Of a stretch of 64,000 bases of DNA, positions 1-8,785 are shown in pieces. A program made the position numbers and the translations under genes. Position 1 is the stretch's first letter; each line of letters begins with the position of its first letter. Source of the DNA: CAVVGZ01 sp963747965 (GTDB lineage: Bacteria; Chloroflexota; Anaerolineae; Anaerolineales; Anaerolineaceae); assembly GCA_963747965.1 (NCBI GenBank), contig CAVVGZ010000010.1, positions 1 to 64,000 of the forward strand. The letters run 5' to 3'. The notes below the pieces were generated by a model, which was not told the origin of the DNA, made no database searches, and saw only the letters and a program-made list of their open reading frames with translations.

Positions 1-1434
1 GAACACCACCAGCCCGGAAAGGCCGGGTTCCCAATCCGGAAGCGCCTCCTTGAGGGACGTCCGCACTACCCACAGATCCTTGGGGCAGTACAGGAACAGC
101 CAGGGTGCATCCTCAGAGATGATGCGGTATGCCTGCTGGTAAATTCCTGTGCGTTCGACCTCATCGGGTGTCGCCCAGGCTTTTTCCATCAGTCGGTTGA
201 CTTCCTCGTTGTGGTACCCCTGCCACCAGGGGCCGGCAAAGCCGGAATGCAGCTTCTCGCGCAGGACGCGGTAGCTGCTCAAGGGGCTGGAGTCAAAAAC
301 ACCCATATCGCCTATATTTTTCCCCCGCACCATCAGGGCGTATTCCTGGCGGTCTTCAAAGACCTTCTCCTCGATGCTGATACCAGCCTTTTTCCACTGT
401 TTAATCAGGATGGCTGCCAGTTCAGCCGATTCCGTGGGTGATGATGTCGGCCGGTGCATGGTCAGGGTGATGCCATCTGGATAACCGGCATCCTTCAATA
501 AACGAACAGCCATAGCGGGGTCATGCGGGTATGGCTGCAGGTCAGGATCTGCAACGGAATGAAACGGGCTGAGCGGCCCGTTCATGCGGTAGGCTTTGCC
601 ATGTGCCACTTCCCGAACAATCTCATCCACATCCGCAGCATAATTGAGTGCCTGCCGGATCCTTGGGTCGCTGCAGGCTCCCTTTTGTGCATTGAACATG
701 ATGATAACGCAAAAAGCCGTATCGCGTTCGATGGGATATGCTGTCGGAATCCCTGAAAATTTTTCAGCATACTCAATTGGCATGTAGGTGATCAGGTCCA
801 CTTCACCATCCAGAAACGCCTGGGTCCTTTCCTGGGGGGTCGTGATAGCCCGGAAGACCAACTCCTGTATCGGTGGGAGTCCTTTCCAGTACTGTTGGAA
901 CCGCTCCAGGACTACTTCGTTTTCTTTCTCTTCTTTTAATCGGTATGGTCCAGTTCCGGGAACTAGTTTGGTGACCCGATCAATATATCTGGCAGGGATG
1001 ATAGCGGCATAAAGCAGCAGGTCAAGCAGGTCTGCCAATGGTTCTGGTGTTACAATCTGCAAGGTCAGGTCATCCAGGGCTGTAATTTCAGCATCCACAA
1101 GATAAAGGGACAAAAGCGCAGATGTGCCGTATTCACCGGGCATATCCGGGCTGACAGCCCGGCGCAAGGAGGCAGCCGCATCATTTGCTGTTAGGATGGA
1201 ACCATCATGGAAGTGCACTCCGGGCTGGATGTGGAATGTCCATGTGCGGGCATCCTCTGCCAGCTGCCAACTGCATGCCAGGCCGGGTATGTTCCTGGCA
1301 TTGCGATCATACCTTACCAGTGACTCATAAATTGCAAAACGTATCGATACAATGGCACGCGAATCAACCCAAATATGCGGGTCATTGAGATAGGCAACAG
1401 GCTGGCCAACCACAACCTTCTTGATGTCAGGCAT
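1..1434 (-). CDS. ABC transporter substrate-binding protein, family 5, without signal peptide (C-terminus off the left edge)
   Basis: Reading the minus strand gives an open frame of 478 codons that runs off the window. The protein begins MPDIKKVVVGQPVAYLNDPH and follows the peptide/nickel-binding (SBP_bac_5) pattern: an HFHDGS motif near residue 80, an FNAQ..CSDPRIRQALNYA block in the middle and a KDAGYPDG motif. The start is fixed by AAGGAG eight bases upstream and lies 23 bases after the stop of the ATPase gene. No hydrophobic leader or lipobox cysteine is present, which is unusual for a periplasmic or lipid-anchored binding protein. It is the last visible gene of the ABC operon and follows both ATPase genes. 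It may be a second specificity component, a protein exported by another route, or a cytoplasmic sensor; the family call is firm, the role is not. Confidence 0.85.
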   Translation of the reverse strand, partial: MPDIKKVVVGQPVAYLNDPHIWVDSRAIVSIRFAIYESLVRYDRNARNIPGLACSWQLAEDARTWTFHIQPGVHFHDGSILTANDAAASLRRAVSPDMPGEYGTSALLSLYLVDAEITALDDLTLQIVTPEPLADLLDLLLYAAIIPARYIDRVTKLVPGTGPYRLKEEKENEVVLERFQQYWKGLPPIQELVFRAITTPQERTQAFLDGEVDLITYMPIEYAEKFSGIPTAYPIERDTAFCVIIMFNAQKGACSDPRIRQALNYAADVDEIVREVAHGKAYRMNGPLSPFHSVADPDLQPYPHDPAMAVRLLKDAGYPDGITLTMHRPTSSPTESAELAAILIKQWKKAGISIEEKVFEDRQEYALMVRGKNIGDMGVFDSSPLSSYRVLREKLHSGFAGPWWQGYHNEEVNRLMEKAWATPDEVERTGIYQQAYRIISEDAPWLFLYCPKDLWVVRTSLKEALPDWEPGLSGLVVF

Positions 1435-1456
1435 GATGTTCACTCCTTGGAAAAAG

Positions 1457-2437
1457 TTATTGGATAAGATGGCAGGCTGCCCGATGTCCGGGGGTAATTT
1501 CACGCCATTCCGGCCTATCTATGGCGCAAATATCCACTGCAAGGGGACAGCGTGTGCGGAATCGGCACCCCGATGGTGGATTAACCGGGCTGGGAATATC
1601 CCCTTGAAGGATTATCCTCTGGCGGTTCTTTTCTATTGCTGCATCAGGTACAGGCACCGCTGAAAGCAGTGCCTGGGTGTAGGGATGGAGGGGGTTTTCA
1701 TATAGTTCATCACACTCTGCCATCTCCACCATAACCCCCAGATACATAACCCCTACTCGGTTGCTGATATGGCGAACCATTGCCAGGTCGTGGGCAATAA
1801 ACAGGTAGGTAATGCCAATTTGTTCCTGAAGTTCTTCCAATAAATTGACAATCTGTGCCTGCACAGAAACGTCCAATGCAGAAATAGGTTCATCGCAGAT
1901 AATAAAATCCGGTTTTAAGGCAAGAGACCGGGCAATACCAATGCGTTGCCTCTGGCCGCCCGAAAACTCATGTGGAAAACGGCGGACATAAGCCGGATTA
2001 AGCTGCACAGTCATTAACATTTCTTCCACATAATCCTCGGCCTCATTCCAGGTAATGATTCCATGTTCAACAGCAGCCTCTGCAACAATTTCTTTAACCG
2101 TCATACGCGGATTCAGGCTGGCATACGGGTCCTGGAAGATCATTTGCATGCGCGGCCGAATCTTGTTCATGGCTTTCGAAGAGAGCTTGTGAATTTCTAT
2201 CCCGTCAAATGTAATTTGCCCCGAAGTCGGTTCATAGAGTCTTAAGATTGTGCGGCCGGTTGTCGATTTTCCGCAGCCGGATTCACCAACCAGGCCAAAG
2301 GTCTCGCCTTTATTGATATCAAAGGATATTCCATCCACGGCATGCACAGCTCCCACCTGGCGCTGTAGAAGACCGCGATAAATCGGAAAATACTTTACCA
2401 GGTTATTAATGGTAAGCAAATTAGTTTGCGTTTCCAT
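1457..2437 (-). CDS. Peptide ABC transporter ATP-binding protein (DppF/OppF type)
   Basis: One of two ATPases that power the peptide-type importer in this operon. The 326-residue protein has Walker A GESGCGKST at 51-59, a Q-loop at 102, the ABC signature SGGQRQ at 159-164, Walker B FIICDEP at 178-184 and an H-loop (LFIAHD). The C-terminal extension carries the cysteine-containing GCRFRTRCP motif typical of oligopeptide/dipeptide ATPases. Three bases separate it from the companion ATPase upstream, so the two are almost certainly co-translated and act as a heterodimer. Family assignment is secure; substrate (peptide, nickel, sugar oligomer) cannot be told from the sequence. Confidence 0.95.
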   Translation of the reverse strand: METQTNLLTINNLVKYFPIYRGLLQRQVGAVHAVDGISFDINKGETFGLVGESGCGKSTTGRTILRLYEPTSGQITFDGIEIHKLSSKAMNKIRPRMQMIFQDPYASLNPRMTVKEIVAEAAVEHGIITWNEAEDYVEEMLMTVQLNPAYVRRFPHEFSGGQRQRIGIARSLALKPDFIICDEPISALDVSVQAQIVNLLEELQEQIGITYLFIAHDLAMVRHISNRVGVMYLGVMVEMAECDELYENPLHPYTQALLSAVPVPDAAIEKNRQRIILQGDIPSPVNPPSGCRFRTRCPLAVDICAIDRPEWREITPGHRAACHLIQ

Positions 2438-2440
2438 GGA

Positions 2441-3442
2441 TTAACGCAGCCTCCGTGTTTCCGGATCAACCCAGCACGCTACAAGATGACCATCTCCAAT
2501 ATCCTTAAGCGGGGGATTTTTATCGCAAATATCCTGGGCATATTGACAGCGCGGCAGGAATGGACAACCTACTGGCATTTTAAATAACAGAGGTGGGGTC
2601 CCGGCTATCACATTTAGTTTCTTTGCACGGCTGGCCTTGTCCAGGCGGGGCAGGCTGGAAAGCAGCCCGATTGTATAAGGATGCTGCGGGTTGCTGTACA
2701 GGATATCCACATTGACATCCTCTATAATAAAACCTCCATACATTACCATTACCCGTTGTGCCAGACCGGCCACAATACCAAGATCATGCGTAATCCAGAT
2801 AACCGACATCCCCAGCGTATCCCTCAAATTGCGGACCAGATCAACAATCTGAGCCTGGATCGTGACATCGAGGGCTGTGGTGGGTTCATCAGCTATCAGC
2901 AATTTTGGATTACAGGATAATGCCATGGCAATCATCACCCGTTGGCGCATACCACCTGAAAATTGATGGGGATAGTCTTTCATGCGCTTGGATGGTTCCG
3001 AAATTCCCACCATTTCCAACAATTCAATGGTGCGGTTTGAAGCATCATTTTTTGAAAGGGCTTTGTGGCGGACAAGAGTCTCAGAAATTTGATCCTCTAT
3101 CGTATATACAGGGTTCAGACAGGATATGGGATCCTGGAAAATCATCGCAATTTTTGCACCACGAATATTACGGATTTCCCGATCCGGGATTTTCAGCAAA
3201 TCCTTTTGTTCAAACCAGGCCTGTCCGGCTGCCACTTTACCGGGTGGATCGGGGATAAGCCTGAGGACAGATAACATGGTTACGCTTTTTCCACACCCGC
3301 TTTCTCCAACAATGCCGACGGTCTCACCTTCCTGCAGATCAATAGAAACTCCATTGACTGCATGGACCACTCCTTCCGGCGTGTAAAAACGGGTTTGCAG
3401 GTCAACTATTCGCAGAATTGGCTCATTTTTAGTCATGTTCAC
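2441..3442 (-). CDS. Peptide ABC transporter ATP-binding protein (DppD/OppD type)
   Basis: Partner ATPase of the importer, 333 residues. Walker A GESGCGKS lies at 46-53, signature SGGMRQ at 162-167, Walker B LLIADEP at about 181-187, and the C-terminal CPFLPRCQYAQDIC motif is that of the oligopeptide/dipeptide subfamily. It lies between the permease gene and the DppF-type ATPase, the normal gene order of dpp/opp operons. Nothing in the frame looks damaged. The second peptide-permease set in this window (40-42 kb) has no ATPase genes, so this pair could also serve that system; that is inference. Confidence 0.95.
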   Translation of the reverse strand: MNMTKNEPILRIVDLQTRFYTPEGVVHAVNGVSIDLQEGETVGIVGESGCGKSVTMLSVLRLIPDPPGKVAAGQAWFEQKDLLKIPDREIRNIRGAKIAMIFQDPISCLNPVYTIEDQISETLVRHKALSKNDASNRTIELLEMVGISEPSKRMKDYPHQFSGGMRQRVMIAMALSCNPKLLIADEPTTALDVTIQAQIVDLVRNLRDTLGMSVIWITHDLGIVAGLAQRVMVMYGGFIIEDVNVDILYSNPQHPYTIGLLSSLPRLDKASRAKKLNVIAGTPPLLFKMPVGCPFLPRCQYAQDICDKNPPLKDIGDGHLVACWVDPETRRLR

Positions 3443-3465
3443 CAGGCATATCTAATTACTTTCAT

Positions 3466-4363
3466 CTACATTCGTAAACGGGGGTCGAGAAAGTCCCTCA
3501 ACCAATCACCAAACAAGTTAATTCCCATAACGGTCACCGATATCGCCATACCGGGTAAAAATGAAATCCACCACTGTGTTGCGATGTAGTCACGCCCGTC
3601 TGCCAGCATTTGCCCCCAGGAAGGAAGTGAAGGATCAATACCCAGGCCAAGAAAGGATAGGCTGGCTTCTGCCAGGATGGTATCGGCCATTGTAAATGAG
3701 GCTACAACGATAATCGGTGCAAATGCATTGGGTAATATATACTTAGACCAGGATACGCCGTAAACTGAGTCCGCTCGCTCTAGCCGCCGTTATATAAACC
3801 TCTTCCTTTACAGAGAAGACCTGGCCGCGGATGATTCGCGCATAACGCACCCAACCGCCAATTGCCAGGACAAAAATTAATGTCCCCAGGCCGCCTTTGA
3901 ATGCTGCTAAAAGGAATAAAGCTAAAAGGATATACGGGAAGGATAATTGAACATTCATTAACCAGGAGATGATGGAATCTACCCTGCCGCCGAAGTATCC
4001 GGCGAACAATCCCAGTGTCACCCCAATCCCTGCACCGAGTGCAACAGATGCCACACCCACAAAGAGGGATATCCGGCTCCCAAAAATCAGCCGGCTGAAA
4101 ATATCTCTCCCCAGTGAGTCTGTTCCCAACAGGTATTCCGGATCCCCGCCTTCCATAAATGACATGGGTAATAACCTGTTCCTTGGTGCCTTTAAATCGT
4201 ATGGTTTTGGAGCAAGCACCTCGGCAAAAATTGCTGTAAAGACCAGAAGAACAATGATAATAAATCCGACCACACCTGAAGTTGAGCGGATTAAATTCTC
4301 AAAAAATTTCCGCACCGGTTTCTTCTGCGGGGAAAGATTTGCTTCAATTTCTAGATTCATCAT
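3466..4363 (-). pseudogene. Peptide ABC transporter permease, DppC type, interrupted by a one-base frameshift
   Basis: The two halves together make a normal DppC permease of about 299 residues. The first 206 residues contain the N-terminal membrane segment (about 33-50), the LLGTDSLGRD motif and the start of the EAA loop (ITAARASGLSLRRIL), then hit a stop at 3743. The rest (NAFAPIIVVASFTMADTILAEASLSFLGLG...) continues in the next frame to 3466. Total length is 3n+1, so one surplus base, most simply in the CC at 3748-3749 (RC: CTG GTC TAA should read CTG TCT AAG), restores RRIL-SKYILPNA. Both flanks keep strong family conservation, so either a sequencing error or very recent damage is likely. 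The gene overlaps the end of the DppB gene by four bases. Confidence 0.88.
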
Positions 4364-5277
4364 TGATATGTGATCCTTGGATCAAGGACAGTGTATATAA
4401 CATCAACAATAAGGTTGACGGTGACAAAAATAACGGCTGAGAAAAGTACCACACCCTGTACAAGTGGGAAATCCCTTTGCAATACGCCGTTGATAACCAG
4501 TCTGCCAACTCCAGGCCAGGCGAACACCATTTCAATCACCATTGCCCCCCCTAACAAGTCAGCAAAGAGCAATCCAATATAGGTTACAACTGGAATTGCA
4601 GCGTTGCGCAGCGCATGTTTCCAGACAACATTTTTTTCATAGAGACCTTTAGCCCGGGCAGTGCGGATATAATCTTTTCCTAATACTTCAAGCATTCCGG
4701 AGCGAATCAGGCGGGTAAGGCGTCCAGTCAGGAAGAATCCCAGGGTAATCGCAGGTAGAACAAGGTGGCTAATTGTACCGGCTCCGGAAATTGGTAAAAG
4801 TTGCAGGGTTACACTGAAAATAAGAACCAGCATTAACCCTGTCCAGAATGAGGGCATCGCCTGCCCTAATAGGGCAACAGATGTGCCAATCATGTCCCAG
4901 ACAGTATTCCGGTGTAAGGAAACAAAAATACCCAGGGGGAAGGAAACAATCAGTGCAATGAACATTCCGGCAAATGTGAGTTTTAATGTATTGGGTAGTT
5001 TGTCCACAATTAAGTCGGTTACAGGCTGCCTGTGCCGGATGGAGGTACCCAGATCACCTTGAGAGATCTGGATCATGTAGTTAATAAATTGGATATGCAG
5101 GGGTTTATCCAGCCCGTATTCCTTGCGAAAATCAGCCAACATTTCTGCCGTGGCACCATCGCTCATCATCAATCGTGCGGGATCTCCGGTCGCCCGGGTG
5201 ACAATAAATGTGAGAGCGACTGCACCGAACAAGACCAGGATGGATTGAAAAAGCCTGCGAATAATATAATTAGTCAT
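4360..5277 (-). CDS. Peptide ABC transporter permease, DppB type
   Basis: Inner-membrane channel subunit, 305 residues, beginning MTNYIIRRLFQSILVLFGAV as DppB/OppB proteins do. It has the GDLGTSIR motif near residue 75, about six membrane segments and the EAA loop DYIRTARAKGL with the following HALRNA near 205-230. It follows the binding-protein gene (5385-7025) with a stable hairpin between, and overlaps the start of the DppC gene by four bases, which indicates translational coupling. No clear Shine-Dalgarno precedes the ATG. Intact. Confidence 0.94.
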   Translation of the reverse strand: MTNYIIRRLFQSILVLFGAVALTFIVTRATGDPARLMMSDGATAEMLADFRKEYGLDKPLHIQFINYMIQISQGDLGTSIRHRQPVTDLIVDKLPNTLKLTFAGMFIALIVSFPLGIFVSLHRNTVWDMIGTSVALLGQAMPSFWTGLMLVLIFSVTLQLLPISGAGTISHLVLPAITLGFFLTGRLTRLIRSGMLEVLGKDYIRTARAKGLYEKNVVWKHALRNAAIPVVTYIGLLFADLLGGAMVIEMVFAWPGVGRLVINGVLQRDFPLVQGVVLFSAVIFVTVNLIVDVIYTVLDPRITYQ

Positions 5278-5331
5278 GACAAATAATTGCTATTGAATAA
5301 ATTGATTATATTTTGAAGATGGATAGAATTT

Positions 5332-5358
5332 GCTGGGACAGCATGATGCTGTCCCAGC
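5332..5358 (-). other. Intercistronic hairpin between binding protein and permease genes
   Basis: An 11-bp perfect inverted repeat (GCTGGGACAGC / GCTGTCCCAGC) with a five-base loop sits between the binding-protein stop and the DppB start. No U-run follows on the minus strand, so it is not a classical terminator. Such hairpins after a highly expressed binding-protein gene commonly protect the upstream mRNA or allow only part of the transcripts to continue; that role is inferred here. Confidence 0.7.
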
Positions 5359-5384
5359 TCAAAAATCTTTTATGCTGCTAGGTA

Positions 5385-7025
5385 TTACTCGGTAAGTTCA
5401 GCCTGCCAGATATCAATGTATCCATCGGCGTAGGGCGGTAAATTCAGTCGATTACTCTGACCCTGGAATCCGGGTAGACGCCACAGGTACACCCAGGGCA
5501 TGTCTTTCCACAGGATTTGCTGTGCTGTATACGAATACTCCAGCCGCTTGGCTTCATCTGTCTCAACCTTCATGGCATCGACAGCGGCATCAAATTCGGG
5601 GTTGTTATAATTACCCGCATTGTCAATGTCGGTAGAATAGAAGGTATTCAGTTCTTTAATGGGCAGGTTGTATGTTCCCAGGCCAAGGTACAGCATGCCG
5701 GGATGATCATGGGTTTCAAGCAGTTCCCATAACTTGTTCTCTTCAATCACTTCCAGATTGACCTTAATCCCGATATTCTCGAGGTCCTGGGCGAGCAGCT
5801 GTGCAATTTCTTTGTCGGAACCAAACGCTCCGGCGGTAGTTTGAAGGGTAACCTCAAATCCATCCGGGTAGCCGGCTTCTGCCAGAAGTGCTTTTGCTTT
5901 TTCCGGGTCGAAGGTCAGAGCAGGCAAGGATGCATCATTGTTCGGTTCGTTGACTGTTGATTTCAGGATGTAGGAGTTGCCGCCCAGCAGGGTGTCGATG
6001 ATGGTCTGGCGGTCAACTGCTAACTGCAGAGCTTCCCTTACCTTCGGGTTGCCCAGGTATTCATTGTTCAACTGTAGGTTCAAGTGCATCTTGCGCAGGG
6101 TGGTATAAGGAACCAGGCGGGAATTCTCTGAATCAGTCTGCAACGCCAGGTCGGCGGGCAGGTTGGTGATCAGGTCAACATTGCCTGTTGTCAGCTCATT
6201 GACGCGTTGGGAAGCTTCCGGGATAACCCTGACCATTGCGTTTTTAACAACGGGCGCACCCTGGAAGTATTCTTCATTGGCCACGACGGTGATGTGATCG
6301 TCCTTTACCCATTCCACGAATTTAAATGGGCCGGAGCCAACCGGATTGATGGCTACTTCCTCAGAAGATGTAGAGGAGTAGTATCCCGGGGGGACAATAA
6401 AGGTGCGGCTTAGGTACCAGAGCAGGTCATTAAAGGGTTCTGAAGTAATGATCTGGACGGTATAGTCATCGATCTTTTTGATTTCCTGGAAAGGAGTTTC
6501 GTAGAAGAGGGCGTTATACTTCTTGAACTCTTCACTCTGCATCCGTTCAAACGAATAGATGACTGCATCTGCGTTGAATTTCTCCCCGTTATGGAAAGTG
6601 GCATTTTCTGCAAGTTTAAATTCCCAGGTTTTGGGATCCACGCGAGTCCATTCCGTAGCCAGTTCGGGGTTGGAACCCTTGCCATCCTGGCTGTTCATAA
6701 CCAGAACGTCAAAAATCCAGTAACCTATCGAGCGTTGAAACATGCCGTTGAAAGTGTGGGGGTCCAGGGAAGGAATATCTGCCGGACCTGAGACAATCAG
6801 GGGTTTGTCAACCGTAGAGTTGACTGCCTCGGCAGGAGCCTCAGCTGCTGCTGGAGCTTCGGTGGCTGCAGCTGCTTCAGCGGGAGCCTCAGTTGCTGCT
6901 GGTGCCTCGGTGGCTGCAGCGGCTTCAGCTGGGGCCTGGGTGGGTGCAGCAGCCGGGGCGCAGGCGCCTAACAGCATGCTGAATAACACGACCAGACCAA
7001 CGATAATATTTAACTGCTTTTTCAT
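5385..7025 (-). CDS. Lipoprotein peptide-type ABC transporter substrate-binding protein
   Basis: Extracytoplasmic solute receptor of the SBP_bac_5 family, 546 residues. Residues 1-21 are a lipoprotein signal with lipobox LGAC and acceptor Cys22. An Ala/Pro/Glu/Thr-rich linker fills about residues 23-68. The mature domain shows the family features: ATFHNGEKFNADAV, NPVGSGPFKFVEW and KVREALQLAVDRQ followed by LLAEAGYPDG. An AGGAGG Shine-Dalgarno lies six bases before the ATG. It is the first transporter gene in the operon and follows the VOC gene by 60 bases. The linker style is common in Chloroflexota lipoproteins. Ligand unknown. Confidence 0.94.
   Translation of the reverse strand: MKKQLNIIVGLVVLFSMLLGACAPAAAPTQAPAEAAAATEAPAATEAPAEAAAATEAPAAAEAPAEAVNSTVDKPLIVSGPADIPSLDPHTFNGMFQRSIGYWIFDVLVMNSQDGKGSNPELATEWTRVDPKTWEFKLAENATFHNGEKFNADAVIYSFERMQSEEFKKYNALFYETPFQEIKKIDDYTVQIITSEPFNDLLWYLSRTFIVPPGYYSSTSSEEVAINPVGSGPFKFVEWVKDDHITVVANEEYFQGAPVVKNAMVRVIPEASQRVNELTTGNVDLITNLPADLALQTDSENSRLVPYTTLRKMHLNLQLNNEYLGNPKVREALQLAVDRQTIIDTLLGGNSYILKSTVNEPNNDASLPALTFDPEKAKALLAEAGYPDGFEVTLQTTAGAFGSDKEIAQLLAQDLENIGIKVNLEVIEENKLWELLETHDHPGMLYLGLGTYNLPIKELNTFYSTDIDNAGNYNNPEFDAAVDAMKVETDEAKRLEYSYTAQQILWKDMPWVYLWRLPGFQGQSNRLNLPPYADGYIDIWQAELTE
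6833..6928 (-). repeat. Two imperfect 48-bp tandem repeats encoding the Ala-rich lipoprotein linker
   Basis: Two adjacent 48-bp copies, differing at a handful of positions, encode a 16-residue Ala/Glu/Pro/Thr unit repeated twice between the lipobox cysteine and the ligand-binding domain. The unit length is a multiple of three, so copy-number change would lengthen or shorten the linker without breaking the frame. Confidence 0.7.
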
Positions 7026-7085
7026 TCAATCCTCCTAATTATTTGATTGATTTGAATTGTTATAGATACAGCAGGATTGCTGTAC

Positions 7086-7466
7086 CTAGATTACCGATTG
7101 AAATTCAAGGGTATGCCCTTCAGGATCTTCAATAAGAAAAGCCCGGATATGTAATTCCTCACTGTTCTTAATATCTTTTAGTATGGGTACCCCTTGTGAC
7201 TGGAGATGTAGATACCATGCATCCACATCCGGAACCCGGAAGCAAAGAATTAGCGGTTTGACTTCACTGGCTTTGTGGAACCCGCGAGCGCTGTCTACCA
7301 GGCCTATATATCCGCTGGTGGAACTCTGGTATATCTTGGTCCAACCCTGATCAATGGCAAGGGTGAAGCCTAACACATCTTCGTAGAAGTTAATCGCTTT
7401 TTCGAGATCATTGAAATAAATAAACACGATATTCATATCAATTCCAGGATTATTCTTTTTTGCCAT
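7086..7466 (-). CDS. VOC-family (glyoxalase/bleomycin-resistance fold) protein
   Basis: A 126-residue single-domain vicinal-oxygen-chelate protein. The N-terminal half has the pattern FIYFNDLEKAINFYEDVLGF and the C-terminal half ends in RAFLIEDPEGHTLEFQ, the usual second metal-binding edge of the fold. AAGGAGAT precedes the ATG. It lies 23 bases after the ROK gene and 60 bases before the binding-protein gene, so it belongs to the same transcription unit. VOC proteins include isomerases, dioxygenases and resistance proteins; nothing here selects one. Fold is confident, function unknown. Confidence 0.85.
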   Translation of the reverse strand: MAKKNNPGIDMNIVFIYFNDLEKAINFYEDVLGFTLAIDQGWTKIYQSSTSGYIGLVDSARGFHKASEVKPLILCFRVPDVDAWYLHLQSQGVPILKDIKNSEELHIRAFLIEDPEGHTLEFQSVI

Positions 7467-7489
7467 GTTATCTCCTTCGATTTAATGTT

Positions 7490-8681
7490 TTACCAGTTGC
7501 GCAGCAGGCCGCGATAAACAAGCATAATTGCACCCAGTACAGTAGCCCGAGATCCCAAATTAGAAGCTACAATATGAGGAATGGATGGGATTTTTCCATT
7601 AAGATAAGTCGATATTGACGGGATAATCAGTTTCGATTCATCCGCCATTCTCCCTGAAATAACCACGATTTCAAGATCCAGCAATAAAAAGATATTAGCA
7701 ATTGCAGCTGCCAGAATTCGGATAACTGGTTCAAGAGTGTCAATTGCCCAGGATTTCCCTTCAGCATATGCAGCATAGACTTTACTGGCCTCTTCCAGGG
7801 ATTGCGCTTGAACAGCATCCAGTTTTGCTAATTCCTTATAGGCTTTCTTAAGAACGCTGATGGATGACACATAAGAATCCAGGGGTGTGATGCTGTCAGA
7901 ATTATAGATATTTAGTTGGTCAATAAGTGGGATAAATTGATCCAAACGACCGCTGTTTAGATTTGAACCCCTGAAAATCTCGCTTCGAAGGATAAGGCCG
8001 CATAGAACCCTGGTACCCAGGGTGATGCAGGCCATATTGGCGGATCCTTTTCCAATACCAAATCCATATTCCCCAAATGTAATCAGGTTAATATCATTGT
8101 CAATAAAAATTGGCAGCCCTATTTCCTGATGTAAGCGCCTTGCTAAGGGAAAATTTTCCCATCCTAATACGGATGATTGGACTACAACCCCGGATGTATG
8201 GTCAACAATTCCGGTAATTCCAAGGCCAACACCGTAAAGAGAAGAGGTCTGGATGCCGCCTTCTTGCTGGAGCTGTGTAAGCAAGAGGAGCAATTGTTGG
8301 TAATTTTCGACGCCATTACCAGCAACAACCGGGATGGTGATCTCTTCATGAATCCCCCCTGAAAGATCAGCAATATAACCACGTAAATTCGGATAGCCCA
8401 GGTCGGCCCCAATCACATAATGGGATTTGCCATCAAATTCAAATAATTCTCCAGGTCGTCCGCTTCCCCGGTCCAATTTATCATGGGATCGATTTAATCA
8501 GGTTCTCTGAAACTAATTCATCAATCACTCTGCTGACCGTGGAAAAGCTGATTCCTGTCTTTCTTGAAATCCCTGATTTGGAGATAATACCTTCACTGCG
8601 GATCATTTCCAGGATGAGCATCCGGTTGTAGTTACGGATCTTTTTCGGGTCAGAACCTACAGATAAATCGCTTGGGTACAA
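7490..8681 (-). pseudogene. ROK-family transcriptional regulator, interrupted by a one-base frameshift
   Basis: Residues 1-66 (from a TTG at 8681) form a winged helix-turn-helix typical of NagC/XylR-type ROK repressors: NYNRMLILEMIRSEG, then KSGISRKTGISFSTVSRVI. They stop at 8481-8483. The ROK domain (YVIGADLGYPNLRGYIADLSG, ATP-site and DNDIN motifs) continues in the next frame down to 7490. Total length is 3n+1, so removal of one base near 8476-8490 gives a normal protein of about 397 residues. The zinc-binding CxCGxxGC segment of sugar-kinase-type ROK proteins is not evident, supporting a regulator. It heads the ABC operon and probably controls it through the palindrome at 8725-8748. Break may be error or real; a separate translation of the ROK half from TTG 8476 cannot be excluded. 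Confidence 0.82.
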
Positions 8682-8724
8682 TGGCGGGAAAATTCCTGCT
8701 CGAATTGGGATTACTTACTATCAG

Positions 8725-8748
8725 ACTTATTTTATTCTAATAATAAGT
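8725..8748. promoter_or_regulatory. Palindrome, likely operator of the ROK regulator
   Basis: ACTTATT and AATAAGT arms separated by ten A/T-rich bases lie directly downstream of the -10 box, over the expected transcription start. ROK repressors bind A/T-rich inverted repeats of this kind. Assignment to this regulator is by position only. Confidence 0.55.
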
Positions 8749-8756
8749 ATGGTCGG

Positions 8757-8785
8757 ATTATAGGCGGGATGATCCACCTTGTCAA
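8757..8785 (-). promoter_or_regulatory. Consensus sigma-70 promoter for the ROK-ABC operon
   Basis: On the minus strand TTGACA (8780-8785) is followed by exactly 17 bases and TATAAT (8757-8762), both boxes a perfect match. It points to the ROK gene starting at 8681. The -35 box lies inside the remains of the P-type ATPase gene. Confidence 0.85.

Noticed and set aside
6742..7038. 98-codon plus-strand frame rich in Ala/Gly/Ser
   Set aside because: It is the complement of the Ala-rich linker of the lipoprotein gene; composition is explained by that repeat.
8474..8476. ROK domain as an independent sugar kinase started from TTG 8476
   Set aside because: A matching HTH domain lies directly upstream in the next frame, so a split regulator is the simpler reading; kept only as an alternative.
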